Source: Dasypus novemcinctus
Taxonomy: Eukaryota > Chordata > Mammalia > Cingulata > Dasypodidae
Direction of reading: 5' to 3'
Length of the DNA: 64,000 nt
Assembly: GCF_030445035.2 (NCBI RefSeq)
Contig: NC_080702.1
Span: 30,069,843-30,133,842 of the forward strand
Position numbers and translations under genes: made by a program. Shown here one piece after another: positions 24,201-30,164 of this stretch (position 1 is its first letter; the number at the start of each line of letters is the position of its first letter). The notes beneath the pieces were generated by a model. The model was given only the letters and a program-made list of their open reading frames with translations. It searched no databases and had not been told where the DNA came from.

Positions 24201-24659
24201 GCATGGGCACTGGCTCACCAAATGGGCACTGGTGCAGGTTTGCTGCACGGGCACGCTTTCCCTTCTTCTTTTTCACCAGGAGGCCCCAGGAACCGAACCT
24301 GGGTCCTCCTATATGGTAGGCGGAAGCCCCATCACTTGAGCCACATCCGCTTCCCAGGATACATTGTTATTAACTAAAGCCCGTAGTTTACCTTCAGGTT
24401 CATTCTCTGCCTTGCACAGTTTTACAGGTTTTGACAAATGCGCTGTGTCCGCAATCTGCTGTTAGGGAACCATACAGAATAGTTCAACTGCCCTAACCAC
24501 CGCACCCCCTCCTTTCTTCCATCCAGTTTCTGGGACCCACACGAACCCAACAACATCTATGAAGAGGACTGCGCCAGCATGAACAAAGGGGGTACTTGGA
24601 ACGACCTGGCCTGCGAGAAGACTACGTACTGGATCTGCGAGCGGGAATGTTCCTGTTGA
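6176..24659 (+). CDS. CLEC17A: CLEC17A (prolectin), complete 12-exon coding region
   Basis: Type II membrane C-type lectin; in human it binds mannose/fucose glycans in a Ca2+-dependent way on germinal-centre B cells (family knowledge). Coding exons: 6176-6218, 6322-6393, 8641-8673, 8756-8806, 8892-8933, 9103-9144, 10035-10175, 10260-10322, 13103-13198, 13406-13557, 21233-21342, 24527-24659. The joined frame is 978 nt, 325 aa, with no internal stop. Residues 1-116 form a proline-rich cytoplasmic tail with six Asp (18-23), YEN (24-26) and one [10 protein letters not shown] module (29-38). The TM helix is about 117-140 and the stalk 141-194, with N-glycosylation sequons at N162 and N184. The lectin domain runs from about 201 to 325, with the EPN sugar-specificity motif at 288-290 and WND at 306-308; a third sequon is at N232. 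Human prolectin has three [10 protein letters not shown] modules as I recall, which accounts for its extra ~52 residues. Exon junctions before the lectin domain are all phase 1. Intron 11 uses a GC donor. Confidence 0.96.
6322..6393 (+). CDS. CLEC17A: CLEC17A exon 2: acidic tract and [10 protein letters not shown] module
   Basis: A 72-nt phase 1-1 exon coding for VR, six Asp, YENTT and [10 protein letters not shown]. The donor is GTAAGC. An alternative acceptor three bases downstream (exon start 6325) would also keep phase. YEN fits a pYxN Grb2-SH2 site, and YKDL fits a YxxPhi endocytic motif (inference). No second copy of this exon is visible before exon 3. Confidence 0.93.
6590..6830 (+). 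mobile_element. Ancient interspersed repeat in CLEC17A intron 2
   Basis: Wording such as GGAGCAAGACTTGAAGGATG and GTGGGTACAAAGGCCCGGAGG is typical of an old mammalian repeat (L2/MER class); the family is uncertain. Confidence 0.4.
7110..7790 (+). repeat. Degenerate C/A-rich satellite (CCCAACTCCA-like)
   Basis: About 650 bases of drifting CCAAYYCC-type units with few G on this strand. It is interrupted by an LTR and continues at 8521-8635, ending at the exon 3 acceptor. The complementary strand is G-rich, and 7195-7219 has four C-runs spaced for a G-quadruplex on the - strand. Confidence 0.7.
7795..8520 (-). mobile_element. MaLR-like LTR (antisense) split by an L1
   Basis: TTGGCAACAGGAATTTATTG, GAAGTCCAGAATCAAGG, TGGACCACATCTTAACTA and CATGGGGTACAAAATTC define the element. 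An L1 3' end occupies 7902-8170. Confidence 0.65.
7902..8170 (-). mobile_element. L1 3' end (antisense) with 16-bp target duplication
   Basis: A 5'-truncated L1 of about 270 bases (poly-T, then GAGGGCCCCCTATACCC, GCATTTGGTGAATACACC). Perfect CCAGAATCAAGGTTTC copies lie at 7886-7901 and 8171-8186. Confidence 0.85.
8521..8635 (+). repeat. C/A-rich satellite, continuation
   Basis: CAACCCCATTTCCAACCCC and similar units continue the array interrupted by the LTR, up to the polypyrimidine tract of exon 3. Confidence 0.55.
8641..8673 (+). CDS. CLEC17A: CLEC17A exon 3: proline-rich cytoplasmic segment
   Basis: A 33-nt phase 1-1 microexon encoding (G)[10 protein letters not shown], with acceptor TTTCCAG and donor GTGAGA. 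APPRPP is a possible SH3 ligand (inference). It lies directly against the end of the C/A-rich intronic satellite. Confidence 0.9.
8756..8806 (+). CDS. CLEC17A: CLEC17A exon 4: cytoplasmic segment
   Basis: A 51-nt phase 1-1 exon encoding (E)[16 protein letters not shown], with acceptor CTTCAG and donor GTGAGA. The PPLPCK core is recognisable against the human protein as remembered. Confidence 0.9.
8892..8933 (+). CDS. CLEC17A: CLEC17A exon 5: cytoplasmic segment
   Basis: A 42-nt phase 1-1 exon encoding (G)[13 protein letters not shown], with acceptor TTCCAG and donor GTGAGT. Confidence 0.88.
9103..9144 (+). CDS. CLEC17A: CLEC17A exon 6: cytoplasmic segment
   Basis: A 42-nt phase 1-1 exon encoding (H)[13 protein letters not shown], with acceptor TTCCTAG and donor GTAAGT. 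The split first codon is completed by the last base of exon 5. Confidence 0.88.
9480..9680 (-). mobile_element. L1 ORF2 fragment (antisense)
   Basis: TTTAAAGTGGGTTTCTCGTA, TTGGATCTTGTTCTCTTT and ACATTTAATGTAATTATTG are the antisense of a conserved part of L1 ORF2. 15380-15630 is a second copy of the same region. Confidence 0.7.
9715..9860 (+). mobile_element. MIR SINE fragment
   Basis: Contains AACCTCCCCAAGCCTCAATT, TTGCAAAATGGAAATAATG and TAAGTGGTCCACCAATG, the core and 3' wording of MIR. Confidence 0.6.
10035..10175 (+). CDS. CLEC17A: CLEC17A exon 7: juxtamembrane and transmembrane segment
   Basis: A 141-nt phase 1-1 exon. It encodes a TTPVPWL stretch, a Cys-rich basic juxtamembrane region (CAGCCREER) and one hydrophobic helix of about 24 residues ending in TLVK. 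The positive-inside pattern supports type II topology. Donor GTGAGT. Confidence 0.94.
10260..10322 (+). CDS. CLEC17A: CLEC17A exon 8: stalk
   Basis: A 63-nt phase 1-1 exon encoding (Y)[20 protein letters not shown], a short amphipathic stalk. Its last Asn forms an NVT sequon with exon 9. Acceptor CTCATAG, donor GTGAGT. Confidence 0.93.
10705..10761 (-). mobile_element. MaLR-like LTR (antisense), first part
   Basis: Short start of the LTR (CTCATAGCTAAAGCAAATACC) up to the L1 target site GCAGTGGGAATTT (10749-10761). Confidence 0.55.
10762..11342 (-). mobile_element. L1 3' end (antisense) with 13-bp target duplication
   Basis: A truncated L1 of about 580 bases in the same orientation as the copy at 7902. 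The duplicated GCAGTGGGAATTT lies at 10749-10761 and 11343-11355. Confidence 0.85.
11343..11760 (-). mobile_element. MaLR-like LTR (antisense), remainder
   Basis: GAATTTATTGGCTCACAG, AAAATCAAGGTGTCAGC, GGGCCACGCCTTGATGG and a GGGGTACATAGCTCC segment. It is the most complete example of this LTR in the window. Confidence 0.65.
11838..12065 (-). mobile_element. L1 3' end (antisense)
   Basis: Poly-T, then ATGAGGTGCCCATATACCC, GCATTTGGTGAATACAT and TAGTTTACACTCTCCCCC. The flanks share GTTTCTTTT. Confidence 0.75.
12240..12560 (+). mobile_element. Ancient interspersed repeat
   Basis: Wording like AATGTGCAAAGGCTCTGTAG resembles the old repeat at 6590 and 62340. The family is not certain. Confidence 0.35.
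12600..13060 (+). mobile_element. L2 LINE 3' region
   Basis: CCTCCAGGAAGCCTGCC, GAATGTGAGTGCCATGAGG and CTGGACCTCATCCC are L2 3'-end hallmarks. It ends about 40 bases before exon 9. Confidence 0.65.
13103..13198 (+). CDS. CLEC17A: CLEC17A exon 9: stalk
   Basis: A 96-nt phase 1-1 exon that starts (V)[14 protein letters not shown] and ends SLMEIRGLL. It contains the NQS sequon at residue 184. Acceptor GCTACAG, donor GTGAGT. Confidence 0.94.
13406..13557 (+). CDS. CLEC17A: CLEC17A exon 10: first part of the C-type lectin domain
   Basis: A 152-nt exon, phase 1 in and phase 0 out. It begins (D)[10 protein letters not shown] and carries the first cysteines, KCYYF and the [14 protein letters not shown] segment typical of the C-type lectin fold. 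Donor GTGAGG. Confidence 0.96.
13680..13925 (+). mobile_element. MIR SINE
   Basis: TGCTGTGTGACCTTGGGGAA, AAGCCTCAG and AAGATGGGGATATAATAG are the MIR core and tail. Confidence 0.75.
14030..14428 (-). mobile_element. Full-length tRNA-headed SINE (antisense)
   Basis: Reverse strand reads from an A-box-like GGCCCAGTGGTTAGGG through B-box GTTCAAGTCC and a GTGTGGAGCTGGCCC body to an A-rich tail. CTGATTCTTTTTTTA flanks both sides. Confidence 0.88.
14430..15150 (-). mobile_element. L1M-type 3' end (antisense)
   Basis: AGATTACATAAATGTTACAT, AAGGGATTCCCATATGCCC, ACACTTTCCCACATC and TAGGTTATGACAAAATA. The same fragment type lies at 62580-62850. Confidence 0.7.
15180..15375 (-). mobile_element. MIR SINE
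   Basis: GATGAAGAAACTGAGGCATGG, AGTCAGGATTTGAACCCAG and GCTCTTAACCATTGCACTA. Confidence 0.75.
15380..15630 (-). mobile_element. L1 ORF2 fragment (antisense)
   Basis: TTTAAAGTGTGTTTCTGTTA, TTGGATCTTGTTTTTTGA and ACGTTTAATGTAATTACGG match the antisense ORF2 block also found at 9480. Confidence 0.65.
15631..16094. other. Unassigned intronic sequence
   Basis: No recognisable exon or repeat in the CLEC17A lectin-domain intron; possibly old LTR material. Confidence 0.4.
16095..16345 (+). mobile_element. MIR SINE and ancient repeat start
   Basis: TTAACTTCTCTGTGCCTCCG and CACAAAATGGGGATGATGAC are MIR. From 16250, GTGCCTACTATGTGCTAAGCAC is an ancient L2/MER-type opening. Confidence 0.65.
16346..16744. 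other. Unassigned intronic sequence
   Basis: Mixed-composition sequence with no recognised repeat and no exon-like frame bounded by splice sites. Confidence 0.4.
16745..16990 (-). mobile_element. L1M fragment (antisense)
   Basis: TACAGTAAAATGTGCAGAT, TTAAGTGTACGTCCAGTGG and AGATGGAGAACATTTGCCCC are the usual antisense L1M 3' wording. Confidence 0.65.
17020..17412 (-). mobile_element. LTR-like element (antisense)
   Basis: Shares AGTAATTTCAGGTATT, AATTTTGGCTGT and GATTCAGTAATCATAATT with 39965-40060, marking a dispersed family, probably an LTR. Confidence 0.45.
17415..19260 (-). mobile_element. L1 LINE, 3' untranslated region and ORF2 C-terminal part (antisense)
   Basis: Begins with AAAACAAATCAATTTTATTG (tail side) and continues through ORF2-derived sequence. 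Broken reverse-strand frames include the [12 protein letters not shown] and [14 protein letters not shown] motifs of the ORF2 C-terminus. Frameshifts and stops mark it as dead. At about 1.85 kb it is the longest L1 copy in the window. Confidence 0.85.
19440..19564 (+). mobile_element. L1M 3' end (sense), first part
   Basis: GCAGATTAGAGGTTACCAGGG is L1M 3' end wording. It continues at 20333 after an inserted antisense L1M. Confidence 0.5.
19565..20332 (-). mobile_element. L1M fragment (antisense) nested in another L1M
   Basis: TTTATTAGAGAAGTTGTGGG, GAATAATGCTGCTATGAAC and TTCTTTTGGGTATATAACTA. GGGAGTATTTTT on the left resembles GGGAGTTATTTTT on the right. Confidence 0.7.
20333..20535 (+). mobile_element. 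L1M 3' end (sense), second part
   Basis: GTGCAGAGTTTCTGTTTGAGG and TACTGAATTGTACACTTGC are the continuation of the 3' end begun at 19440. Confidence 0.6.
20552..20880 (+). mobile_element. Two-headed tRNA-type SINE
   Basis: One head at 20552 (CAGATGTGGCTCAAACAGTTGG region) and a second at about 20704 (GGAGGCTCAAGCCATAGGG region). Each is followed by a GGTTCAGTTCC-type B box; then an A-rich tail. Confidence 0.75.
20881..21045 (-). mobile_element. MIR SINE
   Basis: ACTGACTCCTCAGGACAACC and TTTTATAGATGAGAAAACCG, about 190 bases before exon 11. Confidence 0.65.
21233..21342 (+). CDS. CLEC17A: CLEC17A exon 11: middle of the lectin domain
   Basis: A 110-nt exon encoding [20 protein letters not shown] through the WxWxDG-type core ([12 protein letters not shown]) and ending in AG of a split Ser codon. 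The frame continues into exon 12 only if the intron begins with GC at 21343. Confidence 0.95.
21343..21348 (+). other. CLEC17A: Non-canonical GC splice donor of CLEC17A intron 11
   Basis: The bases after exon 11 read AAG|GCAAGT, a strong U1 match apart from the C at +2. It is the only position that joins the lectin-domain frame to exon 12 (CTA-AG|T-TTC). GC-AG introns are a known minor class. Confidence 0.85.
21349..21890 (+). other. CLEC17A intron 11, unassigned part
   Basis: No repeat recognised. Pyrimidine-rich stretches occur but there is no additional exon with phase-compatible sites. Confidence 0.4.
21895..22262 (-). mobile_element. L1 3' end (antisense)
   Basis: TACATTCAAAAAATATAAGAG, CATTGCATTTGGTGAGAT, a TTGTAGTTGACACTCTCCC segment and GGCCACTTTAAG. 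Confidence 0.75.
22265..22890. other. Unassigned intronic sequence
   Basis: A moderately GC-rich intronic stretch; no exon or repeat could be supported. Confidence 0.4.
22895..23665 (-). mobile_element. L1 3' end (antisense) split by a SINE
   Basis: Starts AGACTTTATTATTTTTCAAG, AAGCAAATCATTTTATTGATAC and resumes at 23513 with CATAGCTGCTATTCTGTTTCC. Confidence 0.75.
23145..23512 (-). mobile_element. Two-headed SINE (antisense) with 15-bp target duplication
   Basis: Two reverse-strand heads with B boxes, at about 23250 and 23450. CATAGCTGCTATTCT is repeated at 23130-23144 and 23513-23527. Confidence 0.85.
23670..24455 (-). mobile_element. L1M fragment (antisense) with nested SINE
   Basis: Antisense L1M wording on both sides of the SINE (TTGAGGTTGTCAGATAAATG; CAGTTTTACAGGTTTTGAC). 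It ends only about 70 bases before exon 12. Confidence 0.6.
23826..24357 (-). mobile_element. Two-headed SINE (antisense)
   Basis: T-rich start (AAAAAGATTTATTTATTTAT), a head-like block near 23990, several GGGCACTGGCTCACC-type short repeats at 24120-24240, and a second head ending ATCCGCTTCCCAGG. Confidence 0.8.
24527..24659 (+). CDS. CLEC17A: CLEC17A exon 12: sugar-binding site and stop
   Basis: Encodes FWDPHEPNN, a MNKGGTWND segment and the C-terminal CERECSC followed by TGA. EPN and WND supply the canonical primary Ca2+ site residues of mannose/fucose-type lectins. Acceptor ATCCAG. No AATAAA was seen in the 600 bases after the stop. Confidence 0.97.
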
Positions 24660-25270
24660 GCCCCGGGGCTGAGCCTGGGGTCTGGCCTCCCAGGTGGCCC
24701 CTCCTGCCCTTCCCCAGAAGGCCTGACCCTCGGGAGTGGACATGCAGCCTGGTTCTAACAGGTTCCTGGGATGCACGTTGGGCACAGGGGGCTTGTCCGG
24801 GGCTCGGCTCGCCCAAACGCACATGAGCTGGAGCAACTGCCTGCTGGTCTCCCAGTTCTGGTCCGGACGACGTCCACCGAGCTCCCGGTCATGGCTCTCG
24901 GGAAGTCATGCTGGGCCAGGCTCTCCAGTGCCCCTGAGACCCGGGTCCTTCACGGCCTCCTGAAGTGGACCAATTTCTGGGTAGTGGGGAGACAAAATTC
25001 TTGACAAGCAATTCTCTCAGTGTCCTGGGTGGGGTCTGCCCAAGCTGGGAAGCAGAATCTGATGTCTGGCCAGACGCATGGATCTTCAAGAAAGACTGGT
25101 CCTGCTAGAAAGGGTCTAGAAACTTCTAGAAAGGCAAGACTCCCACACAGGGTGGTCGGACCAGGTTCTGACTTCAGTGGAGACGTCTGCCCACATGTGC
25201 CCTCAAACTCCATGGGTTATAAAGATCTGGGCGATCTAAGTCACTTTGCTTGTGCATGGACTTTCTTGGG
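24660..25270 (+). other. Presumed CLEC17A 3' untranslated region and flank
   Basis: Non-repeat sequence directly after the stop codon. No AATAAA or close variant was noticed, so the transcript end cannot be placed. Confidence 0.45.
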
Positions 25271-25274
25271 CTAT

Positions 25275-25842
25275 TTTTTTTTTTAAAGATTTATTTTATT
25301 TCTCTCCCCTTCCCCGCCCCCTCCCCCATTGTCTGCTCTCTCTGTCTACTCGCTGTGTGTTCTGCGTCCACTTGCATTCTTGTCAGTGGCACCGGGAATC
25401 TGTGTCTTTTTTTTTTTTTAAAGATTTTTGGTTTTTAAATTTATTTCTCTCCCCTTCCCTGCCCTCTCCCCCATTGTCTGCTCTCTGTGTTCATTTGCTG
25501 TGTGTTCTTTTGTCCACTTGCATTCTTGTCAGTGGCACCAGGAATCTGTGTCTCTCTTTGTTGCGTCATCTTGCTGTGTCAGCTCTCCATGTGTCAGCTC
25601 TCCATTCCTGCACAGGCTGCACTTTTTCGTGCTGGGCGGCTCTCCTTATGGGGCACACTCCTTGCACATGGGGCTCCACTAAGTGGGGGACACCCCTGCA
25701 TGGCAGGGCACTCCTTGCGCGCATCAGCACTGAGCATTGGCCAGCTCCACACGGGTCAAGGAGGCCCGGGGTTTGAACCGCGGACCTCCCATGTGGTAGG
25801 CGGACGCCCTATCAGTTGAGCCACATCCGCTTCCCTCTGGCT
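25275..25842 (-). mobile_element. SINE (antisense) with extra tail copy
   Basis: A partial SINE tail (25280-25412) is followed by a full element (25413-25838) with reverse-strand B box GGTTTGAACCGCG. The tail units are duplicated, suggesting insertion of one SINE into the tail of another. Confidence 0.8.
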
Positions 25843-26020
25843 ATTAGCTCTTGCAGTGTTCACACTTCTCAAAATGTCACCTCGTCATAGGGGGCAGGTT
25901 TGTTTGTGGCAAGAGGTTTCATACCCTTGACCCTTGTCCTTCACAAGCTGGAAGTCCACCCCTCTTCAGTGGTCATGTCAACCAACAATACTTCCTAGAC
26001 GTACCCCAGACACCCCCGAG

Positions 26021-26615
26021 CTGAGCACAACTCAACGCAATGGTCCCTTTGGGCAATCACTGCACTCTGTCCAGGGATGGGTGGACGTTCTCCAAACCAA
26101 CCAAACTGAGCACAACTCAACATGATGATCCCTTTGGGCAGTCTCTGAACTCTGTCCAGGGCTGGGTGGACGTTCTCCAAATCAACCAAACTGAGCACAA
26201 CTCAACATGATGATCCCTTTGGGCAATCGCTGAACTCTGTCCAGGGATGGGTGGACGTTCTCCAAACCAACCAAACTGAGCACAACTCAACATGATGATC
26301 CCTTTGGGCAATCACTGAACTCTGTCCAGGGCTGGGTGGACGTTCTCCAAACCAACCAAACTGAGCACAACTCAACATGATGATCCCTTTGGGCAATCAC
26401 TGAACTCTGTCCAGGGATGGGTGGACGTTCTCCAAACCAATCAAGCTGAGCACAACTCAACACGATAATCCCTTTGGGCAATCACTGAACTCTGTCCAGG
26501 GCTGGGTGGACGTTCTCCAAACCAACCAAACTGAGCACAACTCAATGCGATGATCCCTTTGGGCAATCACTGAACTCTGTCCAGGAATGGGTGGACATTC
26601 TCCAAACCAATCAAT
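26021..26615 (+). repeat. 85-bp minisatellite, seven copies
   Basis: CTGAGCACAACTCAAC starts units at 26021, 26106, 26191, 26276, 26361, 26446 and 26531, an exact 85-base spacing each time. Units differ at few positions (GGGATGG versus GGGCTGG, CGCAATG versus CATGATG, ATCAATC versus ACCAACC). 85 is not a multiple of 3, so the reverse-strand frames through it are not meaningful. Confidence 0.95.
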
Positions 26616-26639
26616 GTACCGATCCACAAATGCCCTTAA

Positions 26640-27115
26640 TCAGTAGCAGAGACCTTCCTGTTCTGACTGAGAGCAGGTGATTAAGACAGATCTGAAGAGG
26701 CGGGCAGCAGGTGAGGTTGGCACTCACTTCCTGCTCCCTCCCTTCTTGTTTTCTCCCACCACCACGCCCTGCTCTCCACTTACCAGTACCCAGACCAGCC
26801 CTCCACCCCCTTCTTCCACAGCCTGCAGAGTGGGTGGGGGGCCCTGCTCTCAATCCTTCACCTTTGGGGACCCTGGGTCCAAGCAACTGTTTATCTGCGG
26901 TAAGGGGAAGTTCCCACATCTCAGAAGAGGAAACTTCAATTTCTCCCCGATGTGTGCAGTATGAAATGAGGAAGTGGGATGGGGGGCGGGCTGCGGTCAC
27001 ATCTGAGTCGTGCTGGGACCCACTGTGGAGCTTGGCCACAACCGATTTCCCTCCCACATCTCTCATGATTGTTCAGGTGAGGACAGAGAGGCAAACACGA
27101 AAGAGATGACTCAGG
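26640..27115. other. Unassigned sequence
   Basis: No repeat recognised. Open frames on both strands lack family resemblance. Confidence 0.4.
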
Positions 27116-27119
27116 TCCA

Positions 27120-27360
27120 AGGGTACAAAGATTAGATGCTCTTGGCTAAATAAAATAACAGCCACCAGGTATCTGGCAGGTTGTGTGTGCCAGATAACAT
27201 GCAGTGGTTCTCGTTTAACCTTTGCTACAACTCTGTGAGGCTGGAATAATTGCCAACCTCATTTCACAGCTGGGAAAATTGAGGCCCAGAGCACATCTTA
27301 CGGCCTGTCCATTGTCATTCGTGGCAGAGCTGGGAATTGGACTTGGTCTGCAATGGTTGC
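27120..27360 (-). mobile_element. MIR SINE
   Basis: TACAACTCTGTGAGGCTGG, CATTTCACAGCTGGGAAAATT and GGCAGAGCTGGGAATTGG. Confidence 0.7.
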
Positions 27361-27602
27361 GTCTTTCTCTGGAGCACCTGCTACCTTCTGAGGAATTATC
27401 TGTAAACTCTAATTATGCACCTTGTAGCTCTGGTCTCAGCTGGCAAGTAGGGGAAAGGAGCAGTGTGGTGAAATAGATGTGCTTGGCTGACAGAAGAGAC
27501 TGGAGGCAGAGTTGTTCAAATTGTGTAGCTCTTTTGGGGCCATTATGATAATCTGGGCAAGAGATGACAGGGGAACGGGCCAGGAAGAATTCTGAATCTA
27601 CT

Positions 27603-27690
27603 TTTTTAAGGAGGTACCAGGGATTGAACCTGGGACCTCATACATGGGAAGCAGGAGCTCAATCATTGAGCTACATCTGCTCCCCTCAGG
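27603..27690 (-). mobile_element. Short tRNA-headed SINE (antisense)
   Basis: TAAGGAGGTACCAGGGATTG to CATTGAGCTACATCTGCTCC. The flanks share a TCTACTTT motif. Confidence 0.8.
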
Positions 27691-27691
27691 G

Positions 27692-28820
27692 TCTACTTTG
27701 AAGGTAGGGTCAATGGAATTTGCTGGTGGATTGGATGTGGGATATGAGAGGAAAATAAGGGAAAAGAATGACTCCAAGGTTTTTAGCCTAAGCAACAGGG
27801 AAGATGGAGTTATCATGAATAGAGTGAGGAAAATGCTTAGGAACACAACTCATTTAAATTTAGGTGGTTCATAAATGCTTGCCAGAGTTTTTGAACATCT
27901 TTTGTCAAGAGAAAATGGGTCAAGAATGGAATGCTGTGAGGTCATGCTTGTATCCTTGATCTTCATGGCCATCAGCTGCCTCAAGAGTCCATTTGATCTA
28001 CCATAAGGCAGGCTGGATGTGCCAGGGGAAAAATGCTTCCTGGAATGACATTCAACCAAAGCCAGGATCTGGAGAACACATACCACAGCTCCCTGACTCC
28101 TCAGGTGAGATGAGGTGTGTTCCACCTCACCTCTCAGAGATCCCCAGTGGGATTAAGCTCCAGTTCCCTACAGTGGTAGCTGACTTGACAGCCCATCTTT
28201 CAACTGGCTGCCTTCTTTCCCCGACTCACGTGGCCTCTCTCCTGCAGGTACTTCCTGGGCTCCCTTCCAAAATAAACGACTTACCCTTGAATCCTTGTGT
28301 CAGAATTTGCTTTTGGGGGGGGCACCCACATGAAGACACTGCAGGGCAGTAGAAGAGTATCTTGCAAAATGGTTCTGGTTTATCTAGAACTGAGGGGGTT
28401 CCTGGAAGGCAGAACTTTCATTGCTGGGAGTGTTCTGGCAAATTGGGATGAGTTGGCCATCCTCCTAGCAGAAGAGTGTGGTATTAGGGGAAGGCAAGAG
28501 GGGACAGCGATCAACAGAGTCAAATGTGATCCAATGCCCAAGTGAGAGAAGACTGAGGGTCAGACAGTGGTCAAAGCACGGAGGAAGCATTTGGGACAGT
28601 GAGCCACTCTTTGATGTGTTGGAAGCACATGCCAGACTTCAGTGGTTGAGCAATGAGGGCATGGGAGGAAGTGGAGAAGGCAGAGTGCAAACATCTTTTT
28701 CTAGAGTTTCATCTGTGAAAGAGAGGAGAGAGAGAAAAGTTATTGGGTTTTTGCAGCAAGAGAGGAGGTTGAGCAGGTTTTATTTTTTTGGAGGTGGGGT
28801 GGGGGTAAGAAAAGCCCTGT
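27692..28820. other. Old repeat-like sequence, incompletely assigned
   Basis: 28200-28320 resembles an LTR end (AATAAACGACTTACC, CCTTGTGTCAGAATTTGC), as does 53560. The rest looks like decayed ancient repeats. No gene seen. Confidence 0.35.
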
Positions 28821-28824
28821 TTTA

Positions 28825-28884
28825 GGCTGCCAGGGCTGCTGAAACCAAGTACAGACTAGTTGCCTTAAACAACAGGAATTTTTT
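28825..28884 (-). mobile_element. MaLR-like LTR (antisense), first part
   Basis: GGCTGCCAGGGCTGCTGAAA and AACAACAGGAATT, cut by the L1 at 28885. Confidence 0.6.
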
Positions 28885-29475
28885 TAAACAAATCAATTGT
28901 ACTGATACATATTTTGTTTTTTTTTTTTTAAAGATTTATTTTTATTTATTTAATTCCCCTCCCTTCTCCCGGTTGTCTGTTTTCTGTGTCTTTTTGCTGC
29001 GTCTTGTTTCTTTGTCCGTTTCTGTTGTTGTCAGCGGCACGGGAAGTGTGGGCGGTGCCATTCCTGGGCAGGCTGCACTTTCTTTCGCGCTGGGCGGCTC
29101 TCCTTACGGGGTGCACTCCTTGCGCGTAGGGCTCCCCTACGCGGGGGACACCCCTGCGTGGCAGGGCACTCCTTGTGCGCATCAGCACTGCGCATGGGCC
29201 AGCTCCACACGGGTCAAGGAGGCCCGGGGTTTGAACCGCGGGCCTCCCATGTGGTAGACAGACGCCCTAACCACTGGGCCAAAGTCCGTTTCCCCTGATA
29301 CATATTAATAAAGCATAAATCCATCCAAAGGGTACAGCCAACGGTATTTGGTGTAATTACGTAGTTGTGCATTCATCTCTTCAATCATTTTTAGCGCATT
29401 TTTGTTATTCCAATAAAATAATAAACAACAAAAAAACCAGGCAAGCAAAAAACTCATCACTCTCAATCTCTATGC
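28885..29475 (-). mobile_element. L1 3' end (antisense) nested in an LTR
   Basis: AACAAATCAATTGTACTGAT before the SINE and ACATATTAATAAAGCATAAA after it. The flanks share AACAGGAA. Confidence 0.75.
28915..29297 (-). mobile_element. SINE (antisense) nested in L1 nested in LTR
   Basis: Complete SINE with reverse-strand head GGCCCAGTGGTTAGGGCG. TGATACATATT before and TGATACATATTAATAAAG after give the target duplication. Confidence 0.88.
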
Positions 29476-29850
29476 TTCCATCAACAGGAACTTATTGTCT
29501 GATGATTTGGAAGGCTAGAAGTCCAAAAAAAAAAAGATGTCAGGCTCATGCTTTTGAAGTCGGTGGAGCTCTGATGGTAGGCTGCCATTGATCCGTCGCT
29601 CAATCTTTGCCTCTTCACGTGGCCATCTCTTTCCCCGTCTGTCCCTGACTCACTGGGTCCACATTTTCTCGGCTTATAAGGACTCCAGCCATATTGGATA
29701 AGACCTGTCCTAATTCAGTGTGGCCTCATTTTAATTAATAACATCTTCAAAGGCCCAATTTACAATTGGGTTCACGTCCACAGGTCCAGGGGGGCTAGGA
29801 CTTGAACGTGTCTTTGTGGGGGATGTGATTTCATCCAGAAGAGGACCTGG
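29476..29850 (-). mobile_element. MaLR-like LTR (antisense), remainder
   Basis: CAACAGGAACTTATTGTC, ACTCCAGCCATATTGGATAA and TTAATTAATAACATCTTCAA. Confidence 0.65.
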
Positions 29851-30160
29851 ACATGCTTCTCCCAATAGCCTTTCCAAAACTCCTATTATTTCCATATTAG
29901 ATATCCCAGATCTCCCAGTCTGACCCTTGTCCTTCATGATTTTCATCCTTTTGCGTTTTGCTTGGCGCTTTGAGACTATTTCTTCCACATGGTCTTCTAA
30001 GCCAAGAATTTGGCTCTTGACAGGGAGCACCCTCTTTTTCAATGCATCTAGCAAAATCTACCATGCGGAATTCATGCCTTTTTTATTTATAAAGAGCTAT
30101 TTTGGTACTTCATTGGCATCTCCTTAAGTTCTTACTTTTTTTTTTTTTTTAACAATCTCA
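29851..30160. other. Unassigned sequence
   Basis: A 107-codon reverse-strand frame (30054-29731) has charged, helix-like composition but no recognised family. It overlaps LTR sequence and is probably not a gene. Confidence 0.35.
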
Positions 30161-30164
30161 AAAC

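Noticed and set aside
26117-26481. Repeated reverse-strand peptides in the minisatellite
   Set aside because: The 85-base period shifts frame at each unit, so the similar peptides come from overlapping frames of a non-coding tandem repeat.
26021-26615. CRISPR-like regular spacing
   Set aside because: Whole 85-base units repeat with no unique spacers, and the genome is mammalian.
29731-30054. 107-codon charged reverse-strand frame
   Set aside because: It overlaps antisense LTR sequence, has no known motif, and no splice or promoter evidence.
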